From Erysipelotrichaceae bacterium (lineage in GTDB: Bacteria; Bacillota_I; Bacilli_A; Erysipelotrichales; Erysipelotrichaceae): a stretch of 64,000 nucleotides of DNA. Made by a program: the position numbers and the translations under genes. The notes under the pieces are model-generated. The model saw nothing but the letters and a program-made list of their open reading frames with translations, was not told the DNA's origin and did not search any database. Below, one piece after another: positions 1 to 7,881 of the stretch. Location of the stretch: contig JAFRQF010000004.1 in NCBI GenBank assembly GCA_017428765.1, positions 1-64,000 of the forward strand. Reading direction: 5' to 3'. Position 1 is the first letter of the stretch, and every line of letters starts with the position of its first letter.

Positions 1-69
1 CGTGCCGGCTTAGTCGATCCTTTGGATTACTACATAACAAGACATAACCTAAAGTTAAATCAGGTTTAA
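1..69 (+). CDS. C-terminal tail of the intron-encoded reverse transcriptase/maturase (partial)
   Basis: Frame 1 is open from the window edge to a TAA at 67-69 and encodes 22 residues ending in LKLNQV. It stops a few bases before domain V, which is where the maturase reading frame of a group II intron normally ends. The fragment is too short to show any domain, so the call rests on position alone. Confidence 0.45.
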   Translation, partial: RAGLVDPLDYYITRHNLKLNQV

Positions 70-139
70 CTGAACCGCCCACTGCCGAACGGCACGGTGT
101 GGTGGTGTGAGAGGGACTAGAAAATAGTCTCTACTCGAT
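1..139 (+). mobile_element. 3' end of a group II intron (domains V and VI)
   Basis: Bases 74-106 fold as a domain V hairpin: ACCGCC pairs with GGTGGT, CAC with GTG, a two-base CG bulge follows, and a distal TGCC/GGCA stem carries a GAAC tetraloop. Bases 108-137 fold as domain VI (GGACTA/TAGTC with a TCTACTC strand), and the element ends CTACTCGAT, the usual 3' terminus of bacterial group II introns. Only this 3' part is inside the window; the catalytic core and most of the reverse transcriptase lie upstream. The intron/exon boundary is placed after base 139 by analogy with related introns. Confidence 0.8.
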
Positions 140-232
140 TTTGAATATTATTTTGATGAAGCCGTGCAAAGCTATGGATTAGACACAGCTGTGATCATCG
201 GCAGCGGCCGCATCCTTGTAAGAAGAAAATGA
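140..232 (+). pseudogene. 3' exon of a gene interrupted by the group II intron (unknown product)
   Basis: Directly after the intron boundary a frame is open for 30 codons (beginning FEYYFDEAV, ending ILVRRK) to TGA at 230-232. Codon use resembles the neighbouring genes. If the intron splices, this is the C-terminal end of the host gene; if not, it is a dead fragment. I do not recognise the protein. Bases 233-385 hold only short frames (one ends in DPVDRIGIHYG and a few residues more) and no clear gene; they may be further debris. Confidence 0.4.
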
Positions 233-385
233 GGAAAGATGCGCAGATAATAGTAAAATAAGTTAAAAGAGAAAAGAAGAAAAGGCCTATGATCTGCTTA
301 AGAGTCTGATGAGATCCAAAGCAGTAAAAAATGATCCGGTCGATCGGATCGGAATACATTACGGTCAAATATTGGAGGTTGAAGG

Positions 386-1081
386 ATGTTAGAAGAATTG
401 AAACAGAAAGTTTTTGAAGCGAATCTGGAACTGCCGAAACATGGCCTGGTCATTTTTACCTGGGGCAATGTCTCGGGGATAGACCGGGAAAAAGGACTGG
501 TCGTCATCAAGCCTTCCGGTGTCGATTATGACAAGATGACGGCGGAAGATATGGTCGTCACTGACCTTGAAGGCAACAAGATCGAAGGAAAGCTCAAACC
601 TTCTTCCGATCTGATGACACACCTTGAGTTCTACAGGAACTTCCCGAATATCGGCGGAGTCGTCCATACCCATTCCATCAATGCCGTCGCTTTTGCGCAG
701 GCAGGAAGGGACATCCCGGCTCTGGGTACGACACACGGGGATTATTTCTATGGTCCGATCCCTTGCACGAGATATATGACGCCGGAAGAGATCAGCGGCG
801 AATATGAGCTCAATACCGGCAAGGTCATCGTCGAAACGTTCAAGGAGCGCAAGATCGATCCCGATCAGATGCCGGCTGTCCTGGTCCGTTCCCACGGTCC
901 GTTCACCTGGGGCAAGGATCCCTTCGATGCGGTCCATAACTCGGTCGTCCTGGAGGCACTCTCCGAGATGGCGATGAAGACTTTCTTAGTCAATCCTGAG
1001 ACCGGAGATATGCAGCAGGAACTGCTGGACAAGCACTTCTTAAGGAAACACGGTCCCGGAGCGTATTACGGACAGGGATAG
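386..1081 (+). CDS. araD: L-ribulose-5-phosphate 4-epimerase family protein (AraD/UlaF/SgbE type)
   Basis: A 231-residue class II aldolase/AraD family enzyme, the usual length. It would epimerise L-ribulose-5-phosphate to D-xylulose-5-phosphate, feeding the pentose phosphate pathway in the cytoplasm. Visible signatures are GNVSG near residue 30, KPSGVDY near 50, the SSDLMTHL turn, the metal-binding HTHS motif near residue 97 and the later HGPFTWG. The start has a GGAGG at 374-378. The split transketolase immediately downstream consumes the product, so a pentose or ascorbate/gulonate salvage role fits; sequence alone does not separate AraD, UlaF and SgbE. Confidence 0.9.
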   Translation: MLEELKQKVFEANLELPKHGLVIFTWGNVSGIDREKGLVVIKPSGVDYDKMTAEDMVVTDLEGNKIEGKLKPSSDLMTHLEFYRNFPNIGGVVHTHSINAVAFAQAGRDIPALGTTHGDYFYGPIPCTRYMTPEEISGEYELNTGKVIVETFKERKIDPDQMPAVLVRSHGPFTWGKDPFDAVHNSVVLEALSEMAMKTFLVNPETGDMQQELLDKHFLRKHGPGAYYGQG

Positions 1082-1133
1082 GAAGATCTGACAGACAGCT
1101 GCTCAGATTCTTGAGCCTGATGGCTTTTGGCCG

Positions 1134-1162
1134 TTTTGAAATACATCATTTTAATCTATAAT
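1134..1162 (+). promoter_or_regulatory. Predicted promoter of the split transketolase genes
   Basis: TTTTGA (1134-1139), a 17-base spacer and a perfect TATAAT (1157-1162) lie upstream of the ATG at 1186, which has its own GGAGGG ribosome binding site. The transketolase pair can therefore be expressed independently of araD. Confidence 0.6.
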
Positions 1163-1185
1163 GAAAACGGAGGGAATTATTAATC

Positions 1186-2001
1186 ATGGATGTAAATAAT
1201 CTGAAGAAACATGCACTGAACATCCGCAGAAATATCGTTAAGATGGTCTATGCGGCGCAATCCGGGCATCCGGGAGGATCTCTGGGTGCTGCCGATATCC
1301 TCACTTACCTGTATTTCGTAGAAATGAATGTCAATAAAGACAATGTCGCTTCCAAGGACAGAGACCGTTTCATCCTTTCCAAGGGACACTGTTCACCGGG
1401 CCTCTATGCGACGCTTCAGGAAGCCGGTCTGATGGATGAAGATCTTCTCGGTTTCCGCCAGCTGGGTTCGAAGCTGCAGGGCCATCCGAATATGAACTAC
1501 ATCGACGGCGTCGATATGTCGACAGGTTCCTTAGGTCAGGGCGTTTCCTGTGCGGTAGGCATGGCACTTGCCAACAAGCTCGACGGAAAAGAAAACAGAG
1601 TCTATGCGCTTTGCGGTGACGGTGAATCCGAAGAAGGCATCGTCTGGGAAGCCCTGATGGCAGCTTGTCACTATAAACTGGATGATCTGTGTATCATCTT
1701 CGACCAGAACGGTCTGCAGATCGACGGCAATGTCCAGGACGTCATCGGACCTCTGCCGCTTCTCGACAAGGCGAAAGCATTCGGTGCGGCAACGGTGGAA
1801 TGCGATGGCAATGACTTCGAGTCTTTGAGAAATGCCTTTGAATTTGCCAGACAGACCAAGGGCGTTCCGACAGTCATCATAGCCCATACCGTCAAAGGAA
1901 AGGGCGTTTCTTACATGGAAAACAATTATGCATGGCATGGCGCTGCCCCGAAGGAAGAAGATTTCAAGATCGCAATGGAAGACTTAAAGGAGGTCTGTTA
2001 A
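1186..2001 (+). CDS. Transketolase, N-terminal (thiamine diphosphate-binding) subunit
   Basis: This 271-residue protein covers the N-terminal third of a classical transketolase. It carries the SGHPGGSLG substrate loop near residue 26, the SKGHCSPGLYA segment near 65 and the ThDP/Mg motif GDGESEEGIVWEA followed by an N near residues 144-175. It needs the partner encoded one base downstream to form the active enzyme, which moves two-carbon units between ketose and aldose phosphates. Two-gene transketolases of this size are common in Firmicutes and archaea, so the split is normal rather than a frameshift. Confidence 0.93.
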   Translation: MDVNNLKKHALNIRRNIVKMVYAAQSGHPGGSLGAADILTYLYFVEMNVNKDNVASKDRDRFILSKGHCSPGLYATLQEAGLMDEDLLGFRQLGSKLQGHPNMNYIDGVDMSTGSLGQGVSCAVGMALANKLDGKENRVYALCGDGESEEGIVWEALMAACHYKLDDLCIIFDQNGLQIDGNVQDVIGPLPLLDKAKAFGAATVECDGNDFESLRNAFEFARQTKGVPTVIIAHTVKGKGVSYMENNYAWHGAAPKEEDFKIAMEDLKEVC

Positions 2002-2002
2002 G

Positions 2003-2911
2003 ATGGCACAGGAGACAAGAGTCGCCTATGGCGAAAAGTTGGCTGAACTGATCAAAGAAAATGAGAACATCGTCGTCCTCGATGCCGATCTGACCAAGTC
2101 CACAAAGACGATCGAGGCCAAGAAGGCCTGCCCGGAACGTCATTTCAATGCCGGTATCGCCGAAGCCAATATGATGGGCATGGCAGCCGGTCTGGCCGCA
2201 TCCGGCAAGACCGTATTTGCCTCCTCTTTTGCGATCTTTGCCTCAGGCAGAGCCTGGGAGATCATCCGCAATTCCATCTGTTATCCGAAACTCAATGTCA
2301 AAGTCTGTGCGACGCATGCCGGACTTTCCGTCGGCGAGGATGGCGCATCCCACCAGGCTTGTGAAGATGTCGCGATCATGCGTGCCCTTCCGAATATGAA
2401 GATCTTCGTCCCATGCGATCAGTACGAGACAAAAGCCGTCATCGACTATGTTTCCAAGATCGATGGTCCGTGCTATGTGCGTATGGGCAGAGGCAAGGTC
2501 GACGATGTCTACAATGAAAACACAGTATTCGATTTCGATAAAGTCGATATCTTACGTAAAGGCAATGGCGATGTCGTGCTGTTTGCGATGGGTCTGATGG
2601 TCCAGGAAGCTTTGAAGGCTGCCGAAGAGCTTGATGCGACAGTCGTCAACGTATCTTGCATCAAACCGTGTGACGAAGAAGATATCAGAAAGCTTCTTGC
2701 CTGCCATAAGAGAGCGTATACGCTTGAGGAACATTCGATCGTCGGCGGTCTGTTCTCTCTGGTCGCTGAGATCAAGGCAAAGACGGACATCACGACACCG
2801 GTCACGCCGATCGGCGTCAACGATACGTTTGGCGAGTCAGGCAAGATGAACGATGTCTTGAAGAAATATGGCCTGACAGCCGAGCATATCAAGGAAGTCG
2901 TCAAAGGTTAA
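2003..2911 (+). CDS. Transketolase, C-terminal (pyrimidine-binding) subunit
   Basis: A 302-residue protein with the pyrimidine-binding and C-terminal transketolase domains. It shows NAGIAEANMMGMAAGLAASG near residues 49-68, which includes the glutamate that activates ThDP, then the conserved THAGLSVGEDGASHQ near 104. It starts one base after the N-terminal subunit's stop codon and has its own AAGGAGG, so the two are co-translated in equal amounts. It ends just before a strong terminator. Confidence 0.93.
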   Translation: MAQETRVAYGEKLAELIKENENIVVLDADLTKSTKTIEAKKACPERHFNAGIAEANMMGMAAGLAASGKTVFASSFAIFASGRAWEIIRNSICYPKLNVKVCATHAGLSVGEDGASHQACEDVAIMRALPNMKIFVPCDQYETKAVIDYVSKIDGPCYVRMGRGKVDDVYNENTVFDFDKVDILRKGNGDVVLFAMGLMVQEALKAAEELDATVVNVSCIKPCDEEDIRKLLACHKRAYTLEEHSIVGGLFSLVAEIKAKTDITTPVTPIGVNDTFGESGKMNDVLKKYGLTAEHIKEVVKG

Positions 2912-2920
2912 TTATTTAGG

Positions 2921-2950
2921 AAAGCGTCTTGAAAAAGACGTTTTCTTTTT
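2921..2950 (+). terminator. Intrinsic terminator after transketolase
   Basis: AAGCGTCTT pairs with AAGACGTTT around a short loop and is followed by a T-rich run (TTTTCTTTTT). It closes the araD/transketolase unit. Confidence 0.8.
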
Positions 2951-3013
2951 GCCTTATGCTTTACTTGACCAAGCTGGCCAAGATCAGTAAAATCAAAGTG
3001 AGGAGGGATCATT

Positions 3014-3256
3014 ATGACAATGGTAAATATGCTGGAAGCAAAGACTTCTCTGACAAAACTGGTGAAGCTTCTGGAAAACAAAGAAGAAGATGAAGTCCTG
3101 ATCTGCAGGAGCGGTGTTCCGGTCGCCAGGATCATGAGGTACGAAAAGCCGAAAAACAAAAGGATCGGTATTGCGAAGGGAAAACATAAGCCTTTGGATC
3201 TAGATGCATTCAACGCAATGAACGAAGAGATCGCCAAGGAGTTTTACGGAGAATAA
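3014..3256 (+). CDS. Phd/YefM-family antitoxin
   Basis: An 80-residue protein with the N-terminal DNA-binding fold of the Phd/YefM family: the start resembles MVNMLEAKTSLTKLVKLLE, and a CRSGVPVARIMRYE segment follows near residue 37. The C-terminal half is charged, as expected for the toxin-wrapping tail. The ATG at 3014 follows GAGGAGG at 3000-3006. It sits two bases upstream of the PIN toxin gene, the classical antitoxin-first order, and probably represses its own promoter. Confidence 0.88.
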   Translation: MTMVNMLEAKTSLTKLVKLLENKEEDEVLICRSGVPVARIMRYEKPKNKRIGIAKGKHKPLDLDAFNAMNEEIAKEFYGE

Positions 3257-3258
3257 AA

Positions 3259-3663
3259 ATGGATTATATCTTGGATACACACATCATCATTTGGGCTCTG
3301 GATGGAGATAAGAGACTTTCCGAGGAGCTCAGAACGATCATCGAGGATGAAAATAATAACATCTATTTTTCAGCTCTGTCGGTCATGGAGGTTGGAATCA
3401 AACATAAGAAGAATCCTGATGCAATGGACTGGAGCGGAAAAGAACTTTATGAGGATTGTCTGAGAGCCGGTTACTACACGATGCCGATGAAGCCGAAACA
3501 TGCGATCTGCATGGATGATCTGAAGCTCAAAGAAGGGGCTTATGCAAATGGAGATCCTTTCGATCGGGGGCTGATCGCCCAGGCAAAACAGGAGGGGATG
3601 ATACTGCTAAGTCATGACAGGGCGATGGAGTCTTATGATGAACCATGCATCAGAATGGTATGA
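3259..3663 (+). CDS. PIN-domain ribonuclease toxin (VapC-like)
   Basis: A 134-residue PIN domain protein. The acidic metal-binding residues are visible: D6 in YILDTH, E46 in SVMEVG, and the later NGDPFDR and SHDRAM segments near residues 93-119. PIN toxins cleave RNA (often initiator tRNA or rRNA) and are held inactive by their antitoxin. The pairing with a Phd-type rather than VapB-type antitoxin is common in this PIN subfamily. Confidence 0.88.
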   Translation: MDYILDTHIIIWALDGDKRLSEELRTIIEDENNNIYFSALSVMEVGIKHKKNPDAMDWSGKELYEDCLRAGYYTMPMKPKHAICMDDLKLKEGAYANGDPFDRGLIAQAKQEGMILLSHDRAMESYDEPCIRMV

Positions 3664-3678
3664 TATGGGATTTTGATC

Positions 3679-3707
3679 AAGAAGACATCGGCTGTGTCTT
3701 CTTTTTT
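3679..3707 (+). terminator. Intrinsic terminator after the toxin-antitoxin operon
   Basis: AAGAAGACA and TGTCTTC (with flanking pairing) enclose TCGGCTG and are followed by TTTTTT. The T tract runs straight into the -10 box of the next gene. Confidence 0.8.
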
Positions 3708-3708
3708 A

Positions 3709-3714
3709 TATAAT
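3709..3714 (+). promoter_or_regulatory. -10 box (TATAAT) for a leaderless esterase transcript
   Basis: A perfect TATAAT ends 8 bases before the ATG at 3722, so transcription should begin at or within a base of the start codon. No Shine-Dalgarno sequence is possible in that distance. No convincing -35 box is seen. Confidence 0.55.
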
Positions 3715-3721
3715 AGGTTCT

Positions 3722-5485
3722 ATGAAAACACTTGGATGGATCATTAAGATCATCACGATGATCGTGATGTTTGCGGTATTGGAGCTGAATAAGAATTCGC
3801 TGTTCGGCTGGTTTCTGACTTTTGTGTGCACCGGCTTATGTTTCTTTGTATCTGCAAAGATCAACGGCTTTAAAAATGTGCTGGTCTATTTCATCTGGGT
3901 CGCAGTATTTGTCCTGATCCTGTTTTTCAGCTGGCCGAAGGAAAGATATGTACCAGCTGTGAAGGGAAAAGATCCTTTGAAAACTCAGATCTATGAAACG
4001 GCATATGGCAAGGTACAGGGCGTATTCAACAAAGAGGGAACGGTCGAAGTCTTCGCCGGTATCCCATACGCCAAGCCACCGATCGAAGACCTGCGATGGA
4101 AGAAGCCGCAGAAAGCCGATCCTTGGGACGACATCCTGCTTGCGGATCATTTCATGGCGATGGCGATGCAGGAAAAGGATCTTCCGATCTATTCTTCAAT
4201 CGCAAGGATCGTGGGTTATCACGACTATGTGCCGGAGTTAGGCGATGAATATGATTTCAAAGCGAGTGAAGACTGTCTCTACCTGAATATCTGGCGTCCT
4301 TCAAAGCCGGAAGGAAAGGTTCCGGTCTTAGTTTATATCCATGGCGGATCTTTGAAGTCGGGGCAGACATGGTACCGTGATTTTAACGGAGAAGGTCTGG
4401 CAAAGGAGGGGATCATCGTCGTCAATTTCGCCTATCGTCTCGGCGTATTCGGTTTTTATGCAAACGAAGAATTGGCAAATGAATCGACCGAGCATACGAC
4501 AGGCAATTACGGTTTATTGGATATGGTGGAAGCTCTCAAATGGGTAAAGGAGAACATCTCCGCATTCGGCGGTGATGAAAATAACATCACGATCGCCGGC
4601 GAGTCGGCCGGTTCGGCAGCCGTTTCGGCTTTATGTACTTCACCTTTAGCAAAAGGCTTATTCGATAAGGCGGTCCTGGAGTCTTCGACAGTCGCTGCCA
4701 AGATCCCGACACACTCCTACCGCAGCTATGAAGATGCGCTTTCTTCCGGCAAAGAACTGATGGAACGCTATGGCGCAAGCAGCGTGGAAGATCTTCGAAA
4801 GATCCCGGCGGAAGATCTGGTCAAGGAGGCAGAGACCCAGCATCATATGACGGTCGACGGCTATGTGCTGACAGAAGATCCTTATCAGTCCTATAAGAAA
4901 GGAATCCATAACGAATCGGCCATCTTACATGGCTATAACAGCGAAGAAAGCGGACCGTTCATCCTGTTCTCGCATGCGAATATGAAAAACTTTGAGGAAA
5001 GGATACGCCGCTATTTCGGCGATCATGCCGATGCGGTATTGAAGATCTACGATACAAAAGATGATAAGGAAGCGGATGAATACTGGGCTGAGATCTACTG
5101 CTGCATCTATTTCTCTTATCCGCATTACTGCCTCAACCGTCTGGCGGTAGAAAATGATATCCCGGTCTATCAATATTTCTTTGACCGCAACAACGGATAT
5201 TTAAGCAGCTGGCATTCCGGGGAAGAGATCTATCTCTATCACAACATCCCGGAAGGTTCTGTTTTTGATCAAAGAGACAAAGAGCTGTCCGACGAGATGG
5301 CTTCTGCACTTCTTTCTTTCGTGCGGACTTCCGATCCCAATCACGAAGGTCTGATCAGCTGGCCTATGAATTCGGATTCCAAGACCATGATGGGCTTCGG
5401 CGATACGACAAGGATCGTAACGGAGCGTTCTTTGGCCTTATATGAGATCCTGGATGAAATGCAGGGTTTCGAAAATAAAAAGTGA
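3722..5485 (+). CDS. Type B carboxylesterase with an N-terminal membrane domain
   Basis: A 587-residue protein. Residues 1-72 form about three hydrophobic membrane spans. From about 90 onward it is a type B carboxylesterase: FAGIPYAKPP at 111-120, the EDCLYLNI cysteine region at 183-190, the oxyanion loop HGGS at 207-210, and the nucleophile elbow GESAG with Ser295. A Glu and His completing the triad are plausible in NSEESG and SWHSGEE. The membrane anchor is unusual for the family and suggests the catalytic domain faces outside. The substrate ester is unknown. No ribosome binding site precedes the ATG. Confidence 0.88.
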   Translation: MKTLGWIIKIITMIVMFAVLELNKNSLFGWFLTFVCTGLCFFVSAKINGFKNVLVYFIWVAVFVLILFFSWPKERYVPAVKGKDPLKTQIYETAYGKVQGVFNKEGTVEVFAGIPYAKPPIEDLRWKKPQKADPWDDILLADHFMAMAMQEKDLPIYSSIARIVGYHDYVPELGDEYDFKASEDCLYLNIWRPSKPEGKVPVLVYIHGGSLKSGQTWYRDFNGEGLAKEGIIVVNFAYRLGVFGFYANEELANESTEHTTGNYGLLDMVEALKWVKENISAFGGDENNITIAGESAGSAAVSALCTSPLAKGLFDKAVLESSTVAAKIPTHSYRSYEDALSSGKELMERYGASSVEDLRKIPAEDLVKEAETQHHMTVDGYVLTEDPYQSYKKGIHNESAILHGYNSEESGPFILFSHANMKNFEERIRRYFGDHADAVLKIYDTKDDKEADEYWAEIYCCIYFSYPHYCLNRLAVENDIPVYQYFFDRNNGYLSSWHSGEEIYLYHNIPEGSVFDQRDKELSDEMASALLSFVRTSDPNHEGLISWPMNSDSKTMMGFGDTTRIVTERSLALYEILDEMQGFENKK

Positions 5486-5501
5486 AGGCTTGCTTCACTT
5501 T
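5479..5501. terminator. Bidirectional terminator overlapping two convergent stop codons
   Basis: AAAGTGAAG pairs with CTTCACTTT around GCTTG. The stem contains the end of the esterase gene and the end of the minus-strand gene at 5495. In the minus direction it is followed by TTTATTTTC. Confidence 0.65.
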
Positions 5502-6091
5502 CGGTTCAACGATTCTTTGTAGCTTTCCAATAACAATCCGTCATTGATATAGGCATTCAGGTATTTCGGCTTGAGTGCCTTTTCATATTCATCGGTCAGG
5601 ACCTTGTATTCGGGAATGGATGCGATGATGACGTTAGGGATGATCAGAGAATCGTTTTCTTTTCCTTCGACATAGGTGACATAGACATCGCCTTTCGGGA
5701 TGGTTGTCTGATGAAGGGAGAACTTTTCGATGATCTGTGCTTCGTGTGACTTCATGTCGTTGTCGTAGATCTCGACATCGAGTTTCCAGAAGACATGGTT
5801 CTTGAATCTGGCGTCTCTTGCAAAGCGGACGAAGCTGCCGTCTTTGATGCGGGCAAGCGCCACATCGCCATTGGAAACTGCCTTGCGGATCAGCTTTTTG
5901 TCGGCGTTGAGATCGTAATAGGAATAAAGTACCGTCAGTAAAAACATGAAGGCGGCAAAGCCAAGAATCGTCAGTATGGCGTTGTTCTGCCAGCTTTCCC
6001 TGGTCTTGATAAGCAGTAAAATCATCGAAATTTCGATGATAACGACGATCGTAAGTAATAAAGTTGACCTTTTATACAATTTCAGCTGCAT
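5495..6091 (-). CDS. Hypothetical membrane protein, two N-terminal spans
   Basis: A 198-residue protein I do not recognise. Two hydrophobic segments at about residues 11-28 and 35-55 are followed by a basic stretch and a 130-residue soluble domain that looks beta-rich (short alternating segments such as ARIKDGSFVRF and DVYVTYVEGKEND). The lack of a signal peptide suggests the soluble part is cytoplasmic. It stands alone and converges on the esterase gene. A TATCAA sits about 6 bases before its ATG with no ribosome binding site, so it too may be leaderless. Confidence 0.6.
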   Translation of the reverse strand: MQLKLYKRSTLLLTIVVIIEISMILLLIKTRESWQNNAILTILGFAAFMFLLTVLYSYYDLNADKKLIRKAVSNGDVALARIKDGSFVRFARDARFKNHVFWKLDVEIYDNDMKSHEAQIIEKFSLHQTTIPKGDVYVTYVEGKENDSLIIPNVIIASIPEYKVLTDEYEKALKPKYLNAYINDGLLLESYKESLNRK

Positions 6092-6138
6092 GATCTATTG
6101 ATACCTCACATTTCAATTTTACCACTTGCACATAATTA

Positions 6139-6164
6139 TGTGAATTGTGTGAGCATTGTGTGAA
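6139..6164 (+). repeat. Direct repeats TGTGAA/TGTGAG/TGTGAA upstream of the PTS promoter
   Basis: Three hexamers at 6139, 6148 and 6159 (spacing 9 and 11) lie just upstream of the -35 box at 6170. Similar spaced hexamers precede the promoters at 18955 and 53448. The arrangement resembles sites of OmpR/PhoB-family regulators, which bind direct repeats one helical turn apart. Confidence 0.45.
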
Positions 6165-6169
6165 AATTG

Positions 6170-6198
6170 TTGAAATCGTTTTCAGTATGTCCTACAAT
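6170..6198 (+). promoter_or_regulatory. Promoter with overlapping CcpA cre site for the mannose-family PTS
   Basis: TTGAAA (6170-6175), a 17-base spacer and TACAAT (6193-6198) form a good housekeeping promoter. TGAAATCGTTTTCA at 6171-6184 matches the cre consensus TGWNANCGNTNWCA at every position and covers the -35 box and spacer. CcpA bound here would block polymerase, so carbon catabolite repression is expected. Confidence 0.75.
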
Positions 6199-6225
6199 CA
6201 AATTGTAAGGAGGTTCATAACTATT

Positions 6226-6951
6226 ATGAGCAATTTAATGTTAGGTATAATCCTCGGCTTATGGTCAGGTGTGGCTATGGTCCTGGATTTGTCCGGTTTA
6301 GGTATTCGTACTCCTATCATTACTGGTCTCCTGGCTGGTCTTTGCACTGGTAACGTTGCAATGGGTCTGCAGGTCGGTTCCGTCATGCTGATCAACAGCT
6401 TAGGTTTCTACACATATGGTGGTGCTACGATTCCTGACTTCATCACAGGTTCTATCTTCGGTACTGTCGTAGGTGCTAAGGCTGGTAACGTAGATGCAGG
6501 TATCGTCGTTGCTCAGGGTATTGCCCTTCTGATGTCTGAAATGGATATCTTAGGCCGTGCTTCAACGACTGTCTTCCAGCATTTAGGTGAAAAAGCATTA
6601 GCTGACAACAACATTCCTAAGTTCGAAACATTCACCTTATTAGGTGTTCTGCCTTGGGCTTTATCAAGAATGCTTCCGGTCGTATTGGGTATGGTCCTGA
6701 TCGACAACGTCGTTGCGCTGACTAACTTTGCTACAAGCATCGAATGGATCGCTAACGGCTTAAGAGTCGTCGGTAAAGTCTTACCGGCTGTCGGTTTCGC
6801 TCTTCTGTTATCCTACATGGATCTCAAGAAATACTGGCCATTCTTCATCATCGGCTTCGTATTGTTCGCTTACGCCGGTATGGGTACAGTAGCTTTGGCT
6901 TTAGTCGGTCTGGCTGCTGCTAGCTTCTTTGTTAAGGGAGGTGTCGAATAA
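6226..6951 (+). CDS. PTS mannose-family transporter subunit IIC
   Basis: A 241-residue polytopic membrane protein of the EIIC-Man family, with about seven hydrophobic spans. It forms the sugar channel together with IID. The segment GIRTPIITGLLAGLCTGN near residue 25 and the following GLQVGSVMLINS are typical. The ATG at 6226 is chosen because AAGGAGG at 6207-6213 precedes it; an upstream in-frame ATG at 6145 lies before the promoter. IID begins on its last base. No IIA is in this operon, so IIA must come from elsewhere, perhaps 35579 or 45209. Confidence 0.9.
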   Translation: MSNLMLGIILGLWSGVAMVLDLSGLGIRTPIITGLLAGLCTGNVAMGLQVGSVMLINSLGFYTYGGATIPDFITGSIFGTVVGAKAGNVDAGIVVAQGIALLMSEMDILGRASTTVFQHLGEKALADNNIPKFETFTLLGVLPWALSRMLPVVLGMVLIDNVVALTNFATSIEWIANGLRVVGKVLPAVGFALLLSYMDLKKYWPFFIIGFVLFAYAGMGTVALALVGLAAASFFVKGGVE

Positions 6952-7766
6952 TGGCTAAAAAGTTAACACAAGCTGCTTTAAAGAAAGCATGTTCAAGACA
7001 CAACTGGGCATTACAGTGGTGCTGGAACTATGAAAAGATGCAGGCTGCCGGCTATGCATACGCAATGGTTCCAATCGTAAAAGAATTATATGATGGCAAC
7101 GAAGAACAGTGCAGACAGCTCGAAAGACATATGCAGTTCTATAACACTCACCCGGGAGCTTCCGCTCTTATTTGCGGTGCAGGTGTTGCCCTTGAAGAAG
7201 GCGGACAGCCGGAAGTTCACGACAGCTTAAAGGTCGCTTTGATGGGTCCTTTAGCCGGTATCGGTGATACGATCCAGGCAGTCTTAGTTACTCCTCCGTT
7301 CAACATCATCGCTGCAGGTCTGGCATCCGAAGGTAACGCTATCGGCGCTATCCTGGCTTCCACACTTCCAGTATTAGCTCTGTTCATCTTAAGATGGCCA
7401 TTGTTCAACTATGGTTACAAACAGGGTGCTAACGTTATCAACGATGTTGCAGGTGCCGGTATGATCGACAAGCTGCAGGTCGGTGCTAACATCTTAGGTG
7501 TCACTGTCATGGGCGGATTCGTTCCTTCTATGATCGGTGCTACTTTACCGGTCAAATTAGGTAGTGACTTGACGATCGACGGTGCTACTGTTGAAGCTAA
7601 GACTTTACAGCAGGTCCTCGATGCCATCTTCCCTTACCTGGTACCTCTTTGCCTGACATTCGGCTGCTACTATCTGATCAAGGTCAGAAAGATGTCTCCG
7701 CTGTCAGTCATCCTGATCCTCTTCGTCGTCGCATTCGTTTTAGGTGCGCTCGGCTGGATGGCTTAA
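6951..7766 (+). CDS. PTS mannose-family transporter subunit IID
   Basis: A 271-residue EIID-Man protein. The N-terminal half is amphipathic and soluble-like (YEKMQAAGYAYAMVPIVKEL, then FYNTHPGASALICGAGVALEE), with the typical LMGPLAGIGDTIQ motif near residue 95. Membrane spans occupy the C-terminal part. It overlaps IIC by one base, giving coupled translation. A strong terminator follows, so the IIB gene downstream is transcribed separately. Confidence 0.92.
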   Translation: MAKKLTQAALKKACSRHNWALQWCWNYEKMQAAGYAYAMVPIVKELYDGNEEQCRQLERHMQFYNTHPGASALICGAGVALEEGGQPEVHDSLKVALMGPLAGIGDTIQAVLVTPPFNIIAAGLASEGNAIGAILASTLPVLALFILRWPLFNYGYKQGANVINDVAGAGMIDKLQVGANILGVTVMGGFVPSMIGATLPVKLGSDLTIDGATVEAKTLQQVLDAIFPYLVPLCLTFGCYYLIKVRKMSPLSVILILFVVAFVLGALGWMA

Positions 7767-7790
7767 TCTTAAAGATTAAAAACGGGTATG

Positions 7791-7825
7791 AAGCGCAGGT
7801 CTTATGATCTGCGCTTTCTTTTATT
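7791..7825 (+). terminator. Intrinsic terminator after IID
   Basis: AAGCGCAG pairs with CTGCGCTT around GTCTTATGAT, then TCTTTTATT. It separates IIC-IID from IIB. Confidence 0.8.
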
Positions 7826-7830
7826 AAAAA

Positions 7831-7860
7831 TGTAAACGCTTTACTGCAGAGTGTTATAAT
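7831..7860 (+). promoter_or_regulatory. Extended -10 promoter with cre-like site for PTS IIB
   Basis: TGTTATAAT at 7852-7860 is an extended -10 box. TGTAAACGCTTTAC at 7831-7844 has the AAACGCTTT core of a cre site but deviates at the last two positions. It overlaps where the -35 contact would be. Confidence 0.55.
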
Positions 7861-7881
7861 GATTTATGGAGGTATCATTTT

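Noticed and set aside
233..385. A gene in the gap before araD
   Set aside because: Only short frames with no start, ribosome binding site or recognisable motif.
389..937. Long minus-strand frame opposite araD
   Set aside because: It is a codon-bias shadow; araD has the conserved motifs and a ribosome binding site. The same holds for the other long antisense frames in the window.
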